From: Acinetobacter sp. NIPH 298
GTDB lineage: Bacteria > Pseudomonadota > Gammaproteobacteria > Pseudomonadales > Moraxellaceae
Assembly (NCBI RefSeq): GCF_000369505.1
Contig: NZ_KB850053.1
Location: 462,943 to 526,942 of the forward strand
DNA: 64,000 nucleotides
Reading direction: 5' to 3'
Below, piece by piece: positions 17,777 to 27,847 of this stretch; position 1 is the first letter of the stretch, and each line of letters opens with the position of its first letter. The notes below the pieces were generated by a model. That model saw only the letters and a list, made by a program, of their open reading frames with translations, was not told where the DNA came from and made no database searches. The position numbers and the translations under genes are program-made.

Positions 17777-19615
17777 ATGTGTGGTATTGTTGGTGGCGTT
17801 GCTGAACGTTGTGTAACCGATATTCTCATTGAAGGTCTTAAACGTCTCGAATATCGTGGTTACGATTCGGCAGGTTTAGCATTATTAAATAATCAAAAAA
17901 TCTTACGTGAACGCCGCGTAGGAAAAGTCGCCAATTTAGATGAAGCGGTCTCTGAACAAAAATTAACGGGTAATATCGGGATTGCACACACGCGTTGGGC
18001 GACTCACGGCAAACCGACGGAGAACAACGCTCACCCACATGTATCTGGTAATGTTGCAGTGGTTCACAACGGTATTATTGAAAACTACCAAGAACTCAAG
18101 GATGCATTACAAGCACAAGGCTATGTGTTTAGCTCTCAGACAGATACTGAAGTGGTTGCACATCTGGTCAATGACGCACTGAAACAAACGGATAGCCTAT
18201 TAGAAGCGGTACAAAAGGTTACACCTCAGCTTAAAGGCGCGTATGCGTTGGGCATTATTCACACTGCACATCCAGATGAACTCATCACTGTACGTGAAGG
18301 TTCACCGCTTGTCATCGGTGTGGGAATTGGCGAGAATTTTATTAGCTCAGACCAATTGGCATTATTACCTGTCACCAACCGCTTCGTTTATTTAGAAGAA
18401 GGTGATATTGCACGTTTAACACGTAGCAGTATTGAGGTTTTTGTTAATGGTGAAGCCGTTGAACGTCCTGTAAAAGAATTGGACGCAACCGTAAGCAATG
18501 TATCCAAAGGCGCATATAAGCACTTCATGCTGAAAGAGATTTATGAGCAGCCTGAAGCGATGCAACAGACCATTGCTCAAGCATTGAATGGCAACACCCT
18601 GCGCGAAGATTTCCTCAGCCACGCCAATGCAGATTTTAGTCAAATTCAACAAGTACAAATCATTGCCTGTGGTACCAGCTACCATGCAGGGATGATCGCA
18701 AAATACTGGTTTGAGCAGTTGATTGGGGTATCTTGTCAAATTGAGATTGCCAGCGAATTCCGCTATCGCAATCCTGTCATTGTCGCAAATACCTTATATC
18801 TCTGTATCTCTCAATCAGGCGAAACAGCAGATACTTTAGCGGCATTACGTGAAATCCAAAAACGTGCGAAAGCGCAAAATATCGACATTAGTACCATGAC
18901 GATTTGTAACGTTGCGACCTCATCAATGGTTCGTGAAACAGATCATCATTTATTGACGTTGGCAGGCCCTGAAATTGGGGTTGCATCAACCAAAGCCTTC
19001 ACTACACAGCTTGCGGCATTGATGTTACTGATCCTCAAAGTAGGACAAGTCAAGCAACAGCTTTCTGCGGCACAACTCACCGAAATCATAGCGGCATTGT
19101 GGCACTGTCCTAAAGTCATTTTAGACACATTACAGTGTGATACCGAAATCTTACGTTTATCCACACTGTTTGTTGAGAAAAATCACTGCTTATTCTTAGG
19201 TCGTGGTACCCATTTCCCAATCGCGCTTGAAGGTGCGTTGAAACTGAAAGAAATTTCATACATCCATGCTGAAGGCTATGCTGCGGGCGAGTTAAAACAT
19301 GGACCACTGGCGTTAGTGGACAATGAAATGCCAATCGTGATTTTAGCGCCAAAAGATGAAATGCTCGATAAATTAAAATCGAATATGGAAGAAGTACAAG
19401 CGCGTGGCGGCGAATTGTTTGTGTTTGCGGATGAAAATAGCGGCATTCAAGGCAAAGATCGTCAACATGTCGTGCATATTCCAACGATCAATGAATGGTT
19501 AGCACCAATTGTTTACAGTATTCCTGTGCAACTGTTGTCTTACCATGTTGCAGTATTACGTGGAACCGATGTCGATCAACCACGTAATCTCGCCAAGAGC
19601 GTTACTGTAGAATAA
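17777..19615 (+). CDS. glmS: Glutamine-fructose-6-phosphate aminotransferase
   Basis: Makes glucosamine 6-phosphate from fructose 6-phosphate and glutamine, the entry to amino-sugar synthesis. 612 residues. The nucleophile Cys of the class II glutaminase domain follows the initiator Met (MCGIVGG). Two SIS domains occupy the second half (SQSGETADTLAAL and LGRGTHFPIALEGALKLKE), ending in the conserved NLAKSVTVE. An AGAGGAT ribosome site precedes the ATG. No glmS ribozyme or obvious small-RNA site is present in the 12-bp gap from glmU. Confidence 0.97.
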   Translation: MCGIVGGVAERCVTDILIEGLKRLEYRGYDSAGLALLNNQKILRERRVGKVANLDEAVSEQKLTGNIGIAHTRWATHGKPTENNAHPHVSGNVAVVHNGIIENYQELKDALQAQGYVFSSQTDTEVVAHLVNDALKQTDSLLEAVQKVTPQLKGAYALGIIHTAHPDELITVREGSPLVIGVGIGENFISSDQLALLPVTNRFVYLEEGDIARLTRSSIEVFVNGEAVERPVKELDATVSNVSKGAYKHFMLKEIYEQPEAMQQTIAQALNGNTLREDFLSHANADFSQIQQVQIIACGTSYHAGMIAKYWFEQLIGVSCQIEIASEFRYRNPVIVANTLYLCISQSGETADTLAALREIQKRAKAQNIDISTMTICNVATSSMVRETDHHLLTLAGPEIGVASTKAFTTQLAALMLLILKVGQVKQQLSAAQLTEIIAALWHCPKVILDTLQCDTEILRLSTLFVEKNHCLFLGRGTHFPIALEGALKLKEISYIHAEGYAAGELKHGPLALVDNEMPIVILAPKDEMLDKLKSNMEEVQARGGELFVFADENSGIQGKDRQHVVHIPTINEWLAPIVYSIPVQLLSYHVAVLRGTDVDQPRNLAKSVTVE

Positions 19616-19625
19616 TCAAATAGAT

Positions 19626-19656
19626 AGAAGGAGGCTTTAAGCCTCCTTCTGTTTTA
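19626..19656 (+). terminator. Terminator after glmS
   Basis: Stem AGAAGGAGGC/GCCTCCTTCT with a TTTAA centre, then GTTTTATC. Confidence 0.88.
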
Positions 19657-19685
19657 TCAAGCTGAAAAAAATCTAAAAAAATATG

Positions 19686-20324
19686 CTAAGCCACATAACG
19701 ACTGGTTTTATGATTCAGTAAAATAATCGAATTTAGAATCACCGCACCAAAAATTGAAATCAGAATTAATGTCCAATCCACAAAAAATAACGACACCAGC
19801 AAGATCGCCACATCGATTCCCATCTGCGCCTTTCCTGCTGGAATCTTAAAACGTTCTTGTAAATAAAGCACCAGTAGATTGATTCCACCCAAGCTTGAGC
19901 GATGGCGAAACAAAATCAAAAAACTCACGCCCATCAGTACATTGGCAAAAACGGTCGCATAAATTGGGTGCACAGTGGCAAGCTGAACAAAATGAGGAAT
20001 GGTTTCAGTAAAACCTGCCAATAACGCCACGGCAATAAAGGTCTTGGCCACCAAGGCAAGCCCCATTTTCTTATAAGCAAAATAATAAAATGGAATATTG
20101 ATCAGAAAGAATAAAATACCAAACTGAATGTCGGTAATGTAATGAATCAACAAAGATAAGCCCGCAGTTCCACCCGTCATAATCCCTGCTTGTTTCAATA
20201 GCACCATGGCAAAAGATAAGATAAATGTTCCAATCAACATCGCCAATGCATCTTCAATCTTTGAGTGTTGTTCGATCACAGGCGTGACAGGACTTACCAA
20301 AGATACATTTTGATCGGTATTCAT
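19686..20324 (-). CDS. YitT family membrane protein
   Basis: A 212-residue integral membrane protein with about five to six hydrophobic segments. The YitT hallmark GIMTGGTAGLSLLIHY lies near residue 50 and a second signature RHRSSLGGINLLVLYLQ near 145. The function of the family is not established; some members are annotated as transporters. The ATG at 20324 is preferred over a TTG five codons upstream, although neither has a strong ribosome site. It lies downstream of the Lrp-type regulator on the same strand, with a 211-bp gap. Confidence 0.75.
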   Translation of the reverse strand: MNTDQNVSLVSPVTPVIEQHSKIEDALAMLIGTFILSFAMVLLKQAGIMTGGTAGLSLLIHYITDIQFGILFFLINIPFYYFAYKKMGLALVAKTFIAVALLAGFTETIPHFVQLATVHPIYATVFANVLMGVSFLILFRHRSSLGGINLLVLYLQERFKIPAGKAQMGIDVAILLVSLFFVDWTLILISIFGAVILNSIILLNHKTSRYVA

Positions 20325-20535
20325 AACGGTACAACTCAACAGGAGAACAACAAAGGGAGAGATCTTTCAAGGAAAGACATGGCATATTTGATCATTTTTA
20401 TTGTTTTTTCGCAATTTATTCTTATATTTTCGTCATAAATGCAATTTATATTCAGAATAATGATTTTCGCATGTACTGCCCCATCTTAATGCAAAAGACT
20501 ATTTTGTACTGATTTCATTTCATTGCCTGCTCTTT

Positions 20536-21000
20536 TTATTTCATTGCAATCCCATTCTCTTTAAGTTTCTCCAAGACAATTGACGTATTTAAGTTACTGA
20601 CACCAAAATCACTCGACGATAAAATCCCAATCAGCTTGACCATCTCATCTAAGTTTTTAACCGCAACCTTGAGTGCAAAATCATAACTCCCCGTCAACTT
20701 ATGAATATCTTTGACTGCGGGCTCATGCAAAAGAAAGTCAACAAAGCGATCATGTGTTGCATCATTATAATTCTGCAACTTTACTTCAATAATACCCATG
20801 ATCGGGGTTGGATCAGCGCATAAAGCAACCTGAGCATAATAGCCTGTGATTATTTTTTTCTGCTCAAGATAAATTCGACGGCGTGAACATTGTGAAGTCG
20901 ACAACCCAACTAATTCAGCTAATTCTTGATTGGCCAAACGACCATTTAATTGTAAATGATGAATAATTTTCTGGTCAAAATCATCAAGTTCTTCGATCAT
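20536..21000 (-). CDS. Lrp/AsnC family transcriptional regulator
   Basis: 154 residues. N-terminal helix-turn-helix (DFDQKIIHHLQLNGRLANQE then VGLSTSQCSRRRIYLE, about residues 5-48) and a C-terminal RAM ligand-binding domain (about 70-145). Members bind amino acids and act as octamers. Target and ligand cannot be told from the sequence. The nearest candidates are the downstream YitT gene and the upstream pncA, both on the same strand. Confidence 0.85.
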   Translation of the reverse strand: MIEELDDFDQKIIHHLQLNGRLANQELAELVGLSTSQCSRRRIYLEQKKIITGYYAQVALCADPTPIMGIIEVKLQNYNDATHDRFVDFLLHEPAVKDIHKLTGSYDFALKVAVKNLDEMVKLIGILSSSDFGVSNLNTSIVLEKLKENGIAMK

Positions 21001-21092
21001 GAAACTCTCAGTTATGGGGTTGCATTGCTAAATAAACAATGAAAATACATGGTGATGAGCAGTTTAACGTTTTTAGCGCGAACCTCACAAGT

Positions 21093-21767
21093 TCATGGAA
21101 AAATCGCGGAGGATTGAATCCGTTGAATGCCCTGCGCCAGCATCGCTTGCCAAGCCTGTTGCAATGAACCATTTAAATCTATTGCTTTACATGCATCTTC
21201 AACCACATAGGTTTTAAAACCAAAATCTACCGCATCCAAAGCCGTCCACGCCACACAAAAATCCGTAGCAATCCCCACAATATAAACCGTGTCAATTTGA
21301 TGCTCTTTTAAGTAGCCATTTAATCCTGTCGGTGTCTTGCGATCGGCTTCCATAAAGGCTGAATAACTATCAATGTCCTGATGACATCCTTTGCGAATAA
21401 TGAGCTGAGCCGTTGGTATATTTAGCTCAGGATGGAATGCCGCATCATGCGAACCTTGTACACAATGTTTAGGCCACAACACTTGCGTTCCATAAGCCAA
21501 CTCAATGGTTTCAAATGGCACTTTATTAGGGTGATTTTCTGCAAACGAAATATGCTGCTCAGGATGCCAGTCTTGAGTCAGCACCACATGTTCAAAGCTT
21601 GGCGCAAGTTGATTAATCAATGGAATAATTTGATCTGCATTGGCAACTGCTAAGTTTCCACCAGGCGTAAATCCATTTTGTACATCCACCACGATAAGTG
21701 CAGTATGTTTCAAGTGTACTTGCATTTGATCATCCAACATTTCAGCTAAAGCCTCTCTTTGTACCAT
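21093..21767 (-). CDS. pncA: Nicotinamidase
   Basis: Hydrolyses nicotinamide to nicotinate, which PncB then uses for NAD. 224 residues. Catalytic triad: Asp in VVDVQNGF (near 28), Lys in IIRKGCH and Cys in GIATDFCVAWTALDA. The metal ligands (Asp and His of DWHPEQHISF) are present. A GAGAG site precedes the ATG at 21767. The pncB partner is in the same window at 6.8-8.0 kb but is not linked in an operon. Confidence 0.9.
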   Translation of the reverse strand: MVQREALAEMLDDQMQVHLKHTALIVVDVQNGFTPGGNLAVANADQIIPLINQLAPSFEHVVLTQDWHPEQHISFAENHPNKVPFETIELAYGTQVLWPKHCVQGSHDAAFHPELNIPTAQLIIRKGCHQDIDSYSAFMEADRKTPTGLNGYLKEHQIDTVYIVGIATDFCVAWTALDAVDFGFKTYVVEDACKAIDLNGSLQQAWQAMLAQGIQRIQSSAIFP

Positions 21768-22021
21768 ACGCTGCTCTCAAGCATCTGACTACAGTGAGTC
21801 ATTAACTTTATAAGATGAAAATCAGTCAAGCGAAAGATGCATTAAAGTTTCTTACAGTTTAACGAAAGCGTATTGTTCTTATGTCTCCGATCAGTCATAA
21901 TTTGCATAATTGTCATTCAACGTGGCTTAATTGTTGAACGACCAATCAAAATACTGCATCCATCCAATATTTCGTTTTAATTACTTCAATCTCGGATGGG
22001 AAAATAGGATATTTTTTTAAA

Positions 22022-22915
22022 ATGACTCAGCTAGCACAAAATATACAAGGCTCAATTGTCGCAATCGTTACCCCAATGTTTGAACATGGTGGTGTAGATT
22101 GGAAGAGCCTTGAGAAGCTTGTTGAGTGGCATATCCAACAAGGCACACATAGTATTGTTGCTGTTGGAACAACAGGCGAAGCGTCTACATTAAGCATGGA
22201 AGAACATACGCAAGTCATCAAAGAAGTGGTTCGTGTTGCCAATAAACGTATTCCAATTATCGCAGGCACAGGTGCAAATTCGACTCGTGAAGCGATTGAA
22301 CTCACCAAAGCTGCAAAAGAACTCGGTGCAGATGCCGCACTGTTGGTGACGCCATATTATAATAAACCGACCCAAGAAGGCTTATATCAACACTACAAAG
22401 CAATTGCTGAAGCTGCTGATATTCCACAAATTCTTTATAATGTTCCAGGCCGTACTGGGGTAGATTTGCAAAATGAGACTGTGATTCGTCTTGCAGATGT
22501 TCCAAACATTGTCGGAATCAAAGATGCCACAGGCGACCTCCCACGTGGACAAGCACTGATTGAAGGTTTAAATGGTAAAATGGCCGTCTATTCAGGTGAT
22601 GATGAAACTGCTTGGGAACTGATTTTACTCGGTGCGAAAGGCAATATTTCTGTTACTGCGAATGTGGCACCTAAACAAATGAGTGATGTTTGTGAAGCGG
22701 CATTGGCTGGCGATAAAGCAAAAGCACAAAGTTTGAATCAACAAATTGCAAATCTACACAATATTTTGTTTTGCGAATCAAACCCAATTCCTGTGAAATG
22801 GGCTTTGCATGAGATGGGATATATGAGCACAGGTATTCGCCTACCATTGACCCCGCTTGCAGAACAATATCGTGAACCTCTCCGCACAGATTTAAAAGCT
22901 GCGGGAATTATTTAA
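22022..22915 (+). CDS. dapA: 4-hydroxy-tetrahydrodipicolinate synthase
   Basis: First committed step of lysine/diaminopimelate synthesis. 297 residues, TIM barrel of the NAL family. The Schiff-base Lys is in VGIKDATGD (near 165) and the catalytic Tyr in LLVTPYYNKPT (near 137); the start motif GSIVAIVTPM is present. An AGGAT ribosome site lies upstream. It is followed after 12 bp by a BamC-like lipoprotein and then purC, an order conserved with E. coli. dapB is at 40.6-41.5 kb. Confidence 0.96.
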   Translation: MTQLAQNIQGSIVAIVTPMFEHGGVDWKSLEKLVEWHIQQGTHSIVAVGTTGEASTLSMEEHTQVIKEVVRVANKRIPIIAGTGANSTREAIELTKAAKELGADAALLVTPYYNKPTQEGLYQHYKAIAEAADIPQILYNVPGRTGVDLQNETVIRLADVPNIVGIKDATGDLPRGQALIEGLNGKMAVYSGDDETAWELILLGAKGNISVTANVAPKQMSDVCEAALAGDKAKAQSLNQQIANLHNILFCESNPIPVKWALHEMGYMSTGIRLPLTPLAEQYREPLRTDLKAAGII

Positions 22916-22927
22916 TACGAGCAATTT

Positions 22928-23533
22928 ATGATGCAATTACGTGTTGGTGTTGTCCTAGTCATTTCAGCGTTAAGTTTAGCTGGTTGTGGCCGTTTCGCCC
23001 TCAATAATCATTCTTTGGATTATAAGAAGGCAGAAGCACTTGAACCACTTAAATTCCCTGAGGGCGCAACGGTTAGACCATTTACACCTTTGTATCCTGC
23101 TCCAACAGTTGATCCACTGGCGATCGAACATGCACCAACGTTTGAAAACAAAACTGGCAACCGTTATGCACTTCCTCGTCCAGATGGTATCCAAATACAA
23201 GCGAGTAATACCGAAGAGAGTATGACCGCGCTTGGTCGTCCTCAGTTAGTGATGGATGGAAATAGAAATCCATTACTGAAAGTGGAAGGCCCAACCGCTG
23301 CAGCGTGGCAATATACCTTTGCAACGTTAAATAGCTTGAACTACAAAGTGATTTCACAATCAAACAATGGTTATGAAGCCACGATTCAAGTCAATGAACA
23401 AAGCTATTTATTGAAGCTTTCTGCGGTAGGCTCAAACAATACCGTTGCCCTCTTCAAACTTGACACAACCTTTGCAGAGCAAGCCATTGCAACAGAAGTG
23501 TTAACCCAGATTTACCAAAATTGGCCAGCCTAG
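22928..23533 (+). CDS. bamC: BamC-like outer-membrane lipoprotein
   Basis: A 201-residue lipoprotein with a signal peptide and lipobox LAGC (Cys at about residue 19). In E. coli bamC (nlpB) lies between dapA and purC, and this gene occupies exactly that place. The N-terminal unstructured proline-rich stretch (about 40-75) that contacts BamD is recognisable in style, followed by one alpha/beta domain (about 110-195). E. coli BamC is about 344 residues with two such domains, so this protein appears to keep only one. The assignment rests mainly on synteny and architecture. Confidence 0.75.
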   Translation: MMQLRVGVVLVISALSLAGCGRFALNNHSLDYKKAEALEPLKFPEGATVRPFTPLYPAPTVDPLAIEHAPTFENKTGNRYALPRPDGIQIQASNTEESMTALGRPQLVMDGNRNPLLKVEGPTAAAWQYTFATLNSLNYKVISQSNNGYEATIQVNEQSYLLKLSAVGSNNTVALFKLDTTFAEQAIATEVLTQIYQNWPA

Positions 23534-23570
23534 TCGTTTATTAGGCATATTTTTTCAAAAAGGTTCCCCC

Positions 23571-24290
23571 ATGTTAAAACAAACCTTGCTCTATACTGGT
23601 AAAGCAAAATCTGTATATGAAACAGACAATGCCGACCACCTGATTTTAGTCTTTCGCGATGATGCCTCTGCGTTCAATGGCGAAAAAATCGAGCAATTAG
23701 ATCGTAAAGGCAAGGTCAACAACCGTTTTAACGCCTTCATCATGGAAAAATTGGCTGAAGCGGGTATCGAAACACATTTTGAGAAGTTACTTTCACCAAC
23801 AGAAGTACTGGTGAAAAAACTTGAGATGATCCCTGTTGAGTGCGTGATTCGTAACTACGCTGCTGGTTCATTGTGCCGTCGTTTAGGCGTTGAAGAAGGC
23901 AAAGTGTTAACACCACCGACTTTTGAATTGTTCTTTAAAGATGATGCGCTTGGCGATCCAATGGTCAACGAATCTCAAGCGATTGCGTTAGGTTGGGCAA
24001 CTGCTGACCAACTTGAAAAAATGAAAGAGCTCACTTACCAAGTCAATGATGTGCTTAAAGCATTATTTGATGCGGGTAATATGATTCTGGTTGATTTCAA
24101 ACTTGAGTTTGGTGTATTCCATGACCGTATCGTACTAGGCGATGAATTCTCTCCAGATGGTTGCCGTTTGTGGGATAAAGACACCAAGAAAAAATTAGAT
24201 AAAGACCGTTTCCGCCAAGGTTTAGGTGGTGTGGTTGAAGCATATGAAGAAGTGGCGACACGTTTAGGCATTAATTTAGACGATCTTTAA
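23571..24290 (+). CDS. purC: Phosphoribosylaminoimidazole-succinocarboxamide synthase
   Basis: Joins aspartate to CAIR in purine synthesis, using ATP. 239 residues, normal length. Motifs seen: [11 protein letters not shown] (ATP-binding start), [15 protein letters not shown] (about 83-97), DFKLEFG and [12 protein letters not shown]. Preceded by the BamC-like gene with a 37-bp gap, followed by a strong terminator. Confidence 0.97.
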   Translation: MLKQTLLYTGKAKSVYETDNADHLILVFRDDASAFNGEKIEQLDRKGKVNNRFNAFIMEKLAEAGIETHFEKLLSPTEVLVKKLEMIPVECVIRNYAAGSLCRRLGVEEGKVLTPPTFELFFKDDALGDPMVNESQAIALGWATADQLEKMKELTYQVNDVLKALFDAGNMILVDFKLEFGVFHDRIVLGDEFSPDGCRLWDKDTKKKLDKDRFRQGLGGVVEAYEEVATRLGINLDDL

Positions 24291-24306
24291 GCCACTCTGA
24301 AATGTC

Positions 24307-24334
24307 AAAAAAACCAGCTTCGGCTGGTTTTTTT
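24307..24334. terminator. Bidirectional terminator between purC and yddG
   Basis: AAAAAAACCAGC, TTCG loop, GCTGGTTTTTTT. A near-perfect intrinsic terminator usable on both strands. Confidence 0.92.
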
Positions 24335-24368
24335 ATGGTTATGAGAACATATCAGGATTAGGTCTTAT

Positions 24369-25271
24369 TTATACATCTTCAGCATGCGAATGTTGTGCCC
24401 TTGTCGACATCCAACATAAGATCGAACCCAAACACACCATAAAAGCGCCATACCAAAAAGATAAGCCCAGTGGGGTATTTAACAGGATCGCGGCAAAAAA
24501 TGCAGAAAATACTGGGATAAAATAAGAAGCCCCAGCCAACAACGTTACATTGCCATACAAAATGCCAATATTCCATGCCGCATAACCGAAGCCCATAGCT
24601 GCGGCTGCAATTAGCAAAATAATTGAAGCTTGCCATTCAAACTGGAACGCGCCTCCCCCCATGAGTAGATATTTAATCCAGAGCACAATCGCAACCAGAA
24701 TAAAAAATAAGGTGATGCCATTACTGCCATTGGCAATTCTTGCAGTAAGCGTGCAATAGGCTGCCCACAAAAGCGTTCCAATAAATGCTAACCCATAACT
24801 AAGTGGATTGTTTTGAATGTTCTGCCACATACCAATTAAATCAAAGCCTTGCTCACCGCCTAAAACCCAACAAATCCCCAATAATGAGATGACAAAGCCA
24901 GGAATGATCAAAAAATTGGCTTTTTGTTGATTAAACAAAATGGCGGCCACCATGGTAAACGTGGGCCATAGATAATTTACCATTCCAACTTCAATTGCTT
25001 CTCGATTATTGTTGCTATAACCAATCGAAAGCGATAGGCAAATTTCGTAGGCCACAAATAAAACACTACCCCAAATTAAATATGTTCTAGGGAATGTTCT
25101 GAGGCTGCTCCAACCAACCGAGAAAAATAGAAAGATTGAAGCGAGCGTATAGATCAGTGCTGCACCACCCACTGCGCCAAAATGACTACTAACATCCTTG
25201 ATCAAAGCAACGATCAAGCTCCATAAGAAGATCGCAAGTAATCCAATGAGTGTGGCTTTTTTGGGGTTCAT
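24369..25271 (-). CDS. yddG: Aromatic amino acid exporter-like DMT transporter (YddG type)
   Basis: A 300-residue inner-membrane protein with ten predicted helices (two EamA halves). The segment SNNNREAIEVGMVNYLWPT (near 95) and the overall length match the YddG branch of the drug/metabolite superfamily, which exports aromatic amino acids and some toxic compounds. I start at the ATG at 25271. It overlaps the stop codon of rarA by one base (TAATG), so translation is probably coupled to rarA. The substrate here is inferred. Confidence 0.8.
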   Translation of the reverse strand: MNPKKATLIGLLAIFLWSLIVALIKDVSSHFGAVGGAALIYTLASIFLFFSVGWSSLRTFPRTYLIWGSVLFVAYEICLSLSIGYSNNNREAIEVGMVNYLWPTFTMVAAILFNQQKANFLIIPGFVISLLGICWVLGGEQGFDLIGMWQNIQNNPLSYGLAFIGTLLWAAYCTLTARIANGSNGITLFFILVAIVLWIKYLLMGGGAFQFEWQASIILLIAAAAMGFGYAAWNIGILYGNVTLLAGASYFIPVFSAFFAAILLNTPLGLSFWYGAFMVCLGSILCWMSTRAQHSHAEDV

Positions 25272-26551
25272 TACTGTTGCTGTTGTTCTTGCTGCCAACG
25301 ACGTTGTTGTAAACGTTCGGCCTCAACCTCACGTTTATTTCGCGCTGATTCATACAACTTTGTACCTTTCAACTCTGGCGGTAAGTATTCCTGCAACACA
25401 AAATGTTCTGGGAAATTATGTGGATATTGATAATCCACACCATAGCCCTGTTGTTTCATTAACTTGGTTGGTGCATTCCGCAAATGTAATGGCACTGGTA
25501 GATTTGCGGTCTTTTCAGCCAACTCTAAAGCCCGATTAATCGCTAAATAAGTACTGTTACTTTTCGGGCTAGTGGCTAAATAAACAGCGGTCTGTCCTAA
25601 AATAATACGCGCCTCAGGTATGCCCACTGCTTGTACTGAACGGAAGCATTCACCTGCCAGTAATAATGCATTCGGATTGGAGTTACCAATATCTTCTGAA
25701 GCCGCAATCAACATACGACGCGCGATAAACACAGGATCTTCGCCGCCTTTGAGCATACGTGCCATCCAATACAAGGTTGCATCTGGATCACTGCCGCGAA
25801 TAGACTTAATAAATGCCGAAACCACATCGTAATGTTGCTCACCCGATTTGTCATAACGCGCAATATTTTGCTGCGCTACTTTTATCACAATGGCATCAGT
25901 GATGATATTTTCGATATCAGCCTCAAATGTGCTGGCGATCAAATCAATCAGGTTCAATGCTTTACGAGCGTCGCCCGCAGCAAATTGAGTCAGCGCATCA
26001 TATTCTTCAATTTGAATAAAACGTTCTTTTAAGAATTGATCGCTTTGTATGGCCTTGTTCAGCAGTGTTTGAATCGCATCCGCGTCCAGACTATTGAGGG
26101 TATACACCTGACAGCGTGATAAAAGTGCACTGTTGACCTCAAAAGAGGGGTTTTCAGTGGTTGCACCAATTAAGGTGATCTTGCCTTTCTCAACGGCATT
26201 GAGTAAGGCATCTTGTTGCGATTTATTGAAACGATGAATCTCATCAATAAAGACCACTGGTGTCAAGTTGAGTAGATCACCACTTTCCGCAATCACTTCA
26301 CGTAACTCTTTCACGCCTGTATTGAGCGCAGATAAGCTAATAAAAGGACGATCTACCGCTTGAGCCAGTAATAATGCAATCGTGGTTTTCCCCACACCCG
26401 GTGGTCCCCAGAAGATAATCGAAGGTAGATGTCCCTGATCAATCATTTGACGTAACGGTGCATTTTCACCGAGCAAATGATCTTGTCCAATAATTTCGGA
26501 CAAGTCACGAGGACGTAAACGTTCAGGTAGAGGAATATGCGTATCGGACAT
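25271..26551 (-). CDS. rarA: Replication-associated recombination protein RarA (MgsA)
   Basis: A clamp-loader-like AAA+ ATPase acting at stalled replication forks. 426 residues from the ATG at 26551 (a TTG two codons upstream is less likely). Walker [11 protein letters not shown] (near 50), Walker [10 protein letters not shown] (near 105) and sensor [19 protein letters not shown] are present. The C-terminal MgsA tetramerisation region ([21 protein letters not shown]) ends in a Gln-rich tail. First gene of an operon with yddG. Confidence 0.94.
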   Translation of the reverse strand: MSDTHIPLPERLRPRDLSEIIGQDHLLGENAPLRQMIDQGHLPSIIFWGPPGVGKTTIALLLAQAVDRPFISLSALNTGVKELREVIAESGDLLNLTPVVFIDEIHRFNKSQQDALLNAVEKGKITLIGATTENPSFEVNSALLSRCQVYTLNSLDADAIQTLLNKAIQSDQFLKERFIQIEEYDALTQFAAGDARKALNLIDLIASTFEADIENIITDAIVIKVAQQNIARYDKSGEQHYDVVSAFIKSIRGSDPDATLYWMARMLKGGEDPVFIARRMLIAASEDIGNSNPNALLLAGECFRSVQAVGIPEARIILGQTAVYLATSPKSNSTYLAINRALELAEKTANLPVPLHLRNAPTKLMKQQGYGVDYQYPHNFPEHFVLQEYLPPELKGTKLYESARNKREVEAERLQQRRWQQEQQQQ

Positions 26552-26634
26552 TATCAATGGCTTTATGGTCTTTTACCGTAGTCTATTGTGTCTGACTCAA
26601 ATCTACAATTTGAATCTGCGATCAACTGATCATT

Positions 26635-27822
26635 CTATCGAACTTGTTGCAGTTGAATGAGCTGCTCGATGCTTCGATAGCTCGCTTTAATGCGTTCTGC
26701 ATTTGGGAAATTGGTGTTGGCGAGCATCACAATCCCAATTTTTTGTTGCGGAATAAACGCAGCGTATGCACCAAAACCATTGGTCGCACCAGTTTTATTA
26801 AAGAACGTTGCTGGTGAAGCGATCTTCGGCTGTTTGATTGGGGTAACAGCATGGCTTTCCAATGCCATTTTGCTGGAATTCCCATCCAACAAGGTCTCTA
26901 GTTTCACTGGGTATTGATACTGTTCCCAGCCTAAGCCTTGAGTCATTGAGCCAACTTTAAAATAACCAACATGGGTATTTTCAATGGCTTTACGGATGGG
27001 CTGTTGCAACTGTTGCACATTGATCTGTGTATCCAGAAATTTTAGCATATCCGAACTACTACTTTTCACGCCATAGGCTTCTGCATCCAGCATACCCGCA
27101 GAAACACGCATGGCTTGATCAGCTTTATATCCCCATGCGTACTTCGACATGTGCTGTTCTGGTACATTGATAAAACTTTGTGTCATTCCCAATTGAGGAA
27201 AAAGCGTTTTCTCAACCAATTCTGGATACGGTTTTTTCATCGCCAAAGCCGTAACATAGCCCATCAAACCAATACTCGGATTGGAATATTGTCGTGTCGT
27301 CCCTACTTGGCTTTTCGGCTGCCATGTTTGGTAATACTTCAACATATCCTGCTGTTTCACGACCGAATCAGGAAACTGGAGTGGGAAGTCACCCGCACTG
27401 TAAGTGCCAAGGTTGAGGATGGTGGCGCGGTTGACGGCGGTATTCTTTAGTTCAGGAAAATACTTGGCAGGATGATCAGAGAAAGATAATCGCCCTTGCG
27501 CCTGAGCATAACCCGCTAAGGTTGCATTAAAGGTTTTACTGACTGAACCTAATTCAAACAAAGTATCGCTGCTAACAGCTTGTTTACTTTGCTTTGAAGC
27601 CAGACCATAGTTGATGAAATAATGTTGACCATTCAAAGTCACTGCGACTGCCATACCTGGAATTTTATATTGTTCTAACAATGGTTTAAATTGTTGATCA
27701 AGCACCTGTTTGACTTGTTGCTCCGTCAGTTGTTGTGCCCAAAGCATCGAATTGCACGACAAAAGTCCTGCAATCAACAATAATTTTTTCGAAGGCATCG
27801 CGAGAGGGTTCGACTTCATCAT
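26635..27822 (-). CDS. Class C beta-lactamase, ADC family
   Basis: Periplasmic cephalosporinase of 395 residues with a cleavable signal peptide (about 1-29, ending MLWAQQ). All three class C motifs are present: SVSK (Ser93 to Lys96 in the precursor), YSN (near 178) and KTG (near 350). The sequence is typical of Acinetobacter-derived cephalosporinases. The segment LGTYSAGDFPLQFPDSV is the counterpart of the family's TYTSGNLALQFPD and shows this is a species-specific variant. No ampR gene is beside it. The upstream sugar dehydrogenase gene ends only 25 bp before the start, so the two may share a promoter. No insertion sequence is upstream. Confidence 0.93.
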   Translation of the reverse strand: MMKSNPLAMPSKKLLLIAGLLSCNSMLWAQQLTEQQVKQVLDQQFKPLLEQYKIPGMAVAVTLNGQHYFINYGLASKQSKQAVSSDTLFELGSVSKTFNATLAGYAQAQGRLSFSDHPAKYFPELKNTAVNRATILNLGTYSAGDFPLQFPDSVVKQQDMLKYYQTWQPKSQVGTTRQYSNPSIGLMGYVTALAMKKPYPELVEKTLFPQLGMTQSFINVPEQHMSKYAWGYKADQAMRVSAGMLDAEAYGVKSSSSDMLKFLDTQINVQQLQQPIRKAIENTHVGYFKVGSMTQGLGWEQYQYPVKLETLLDGNSSKMALESHAVTPIKQPKIASPATFFNKTGATNGFGAYAAFIPQQKIGIVMLANTNFPNAERIKASYRSIEQLIQLQQVR

Positions 27823-27847
27823 TCATCATTTCACTTTAAGTTAAAAT

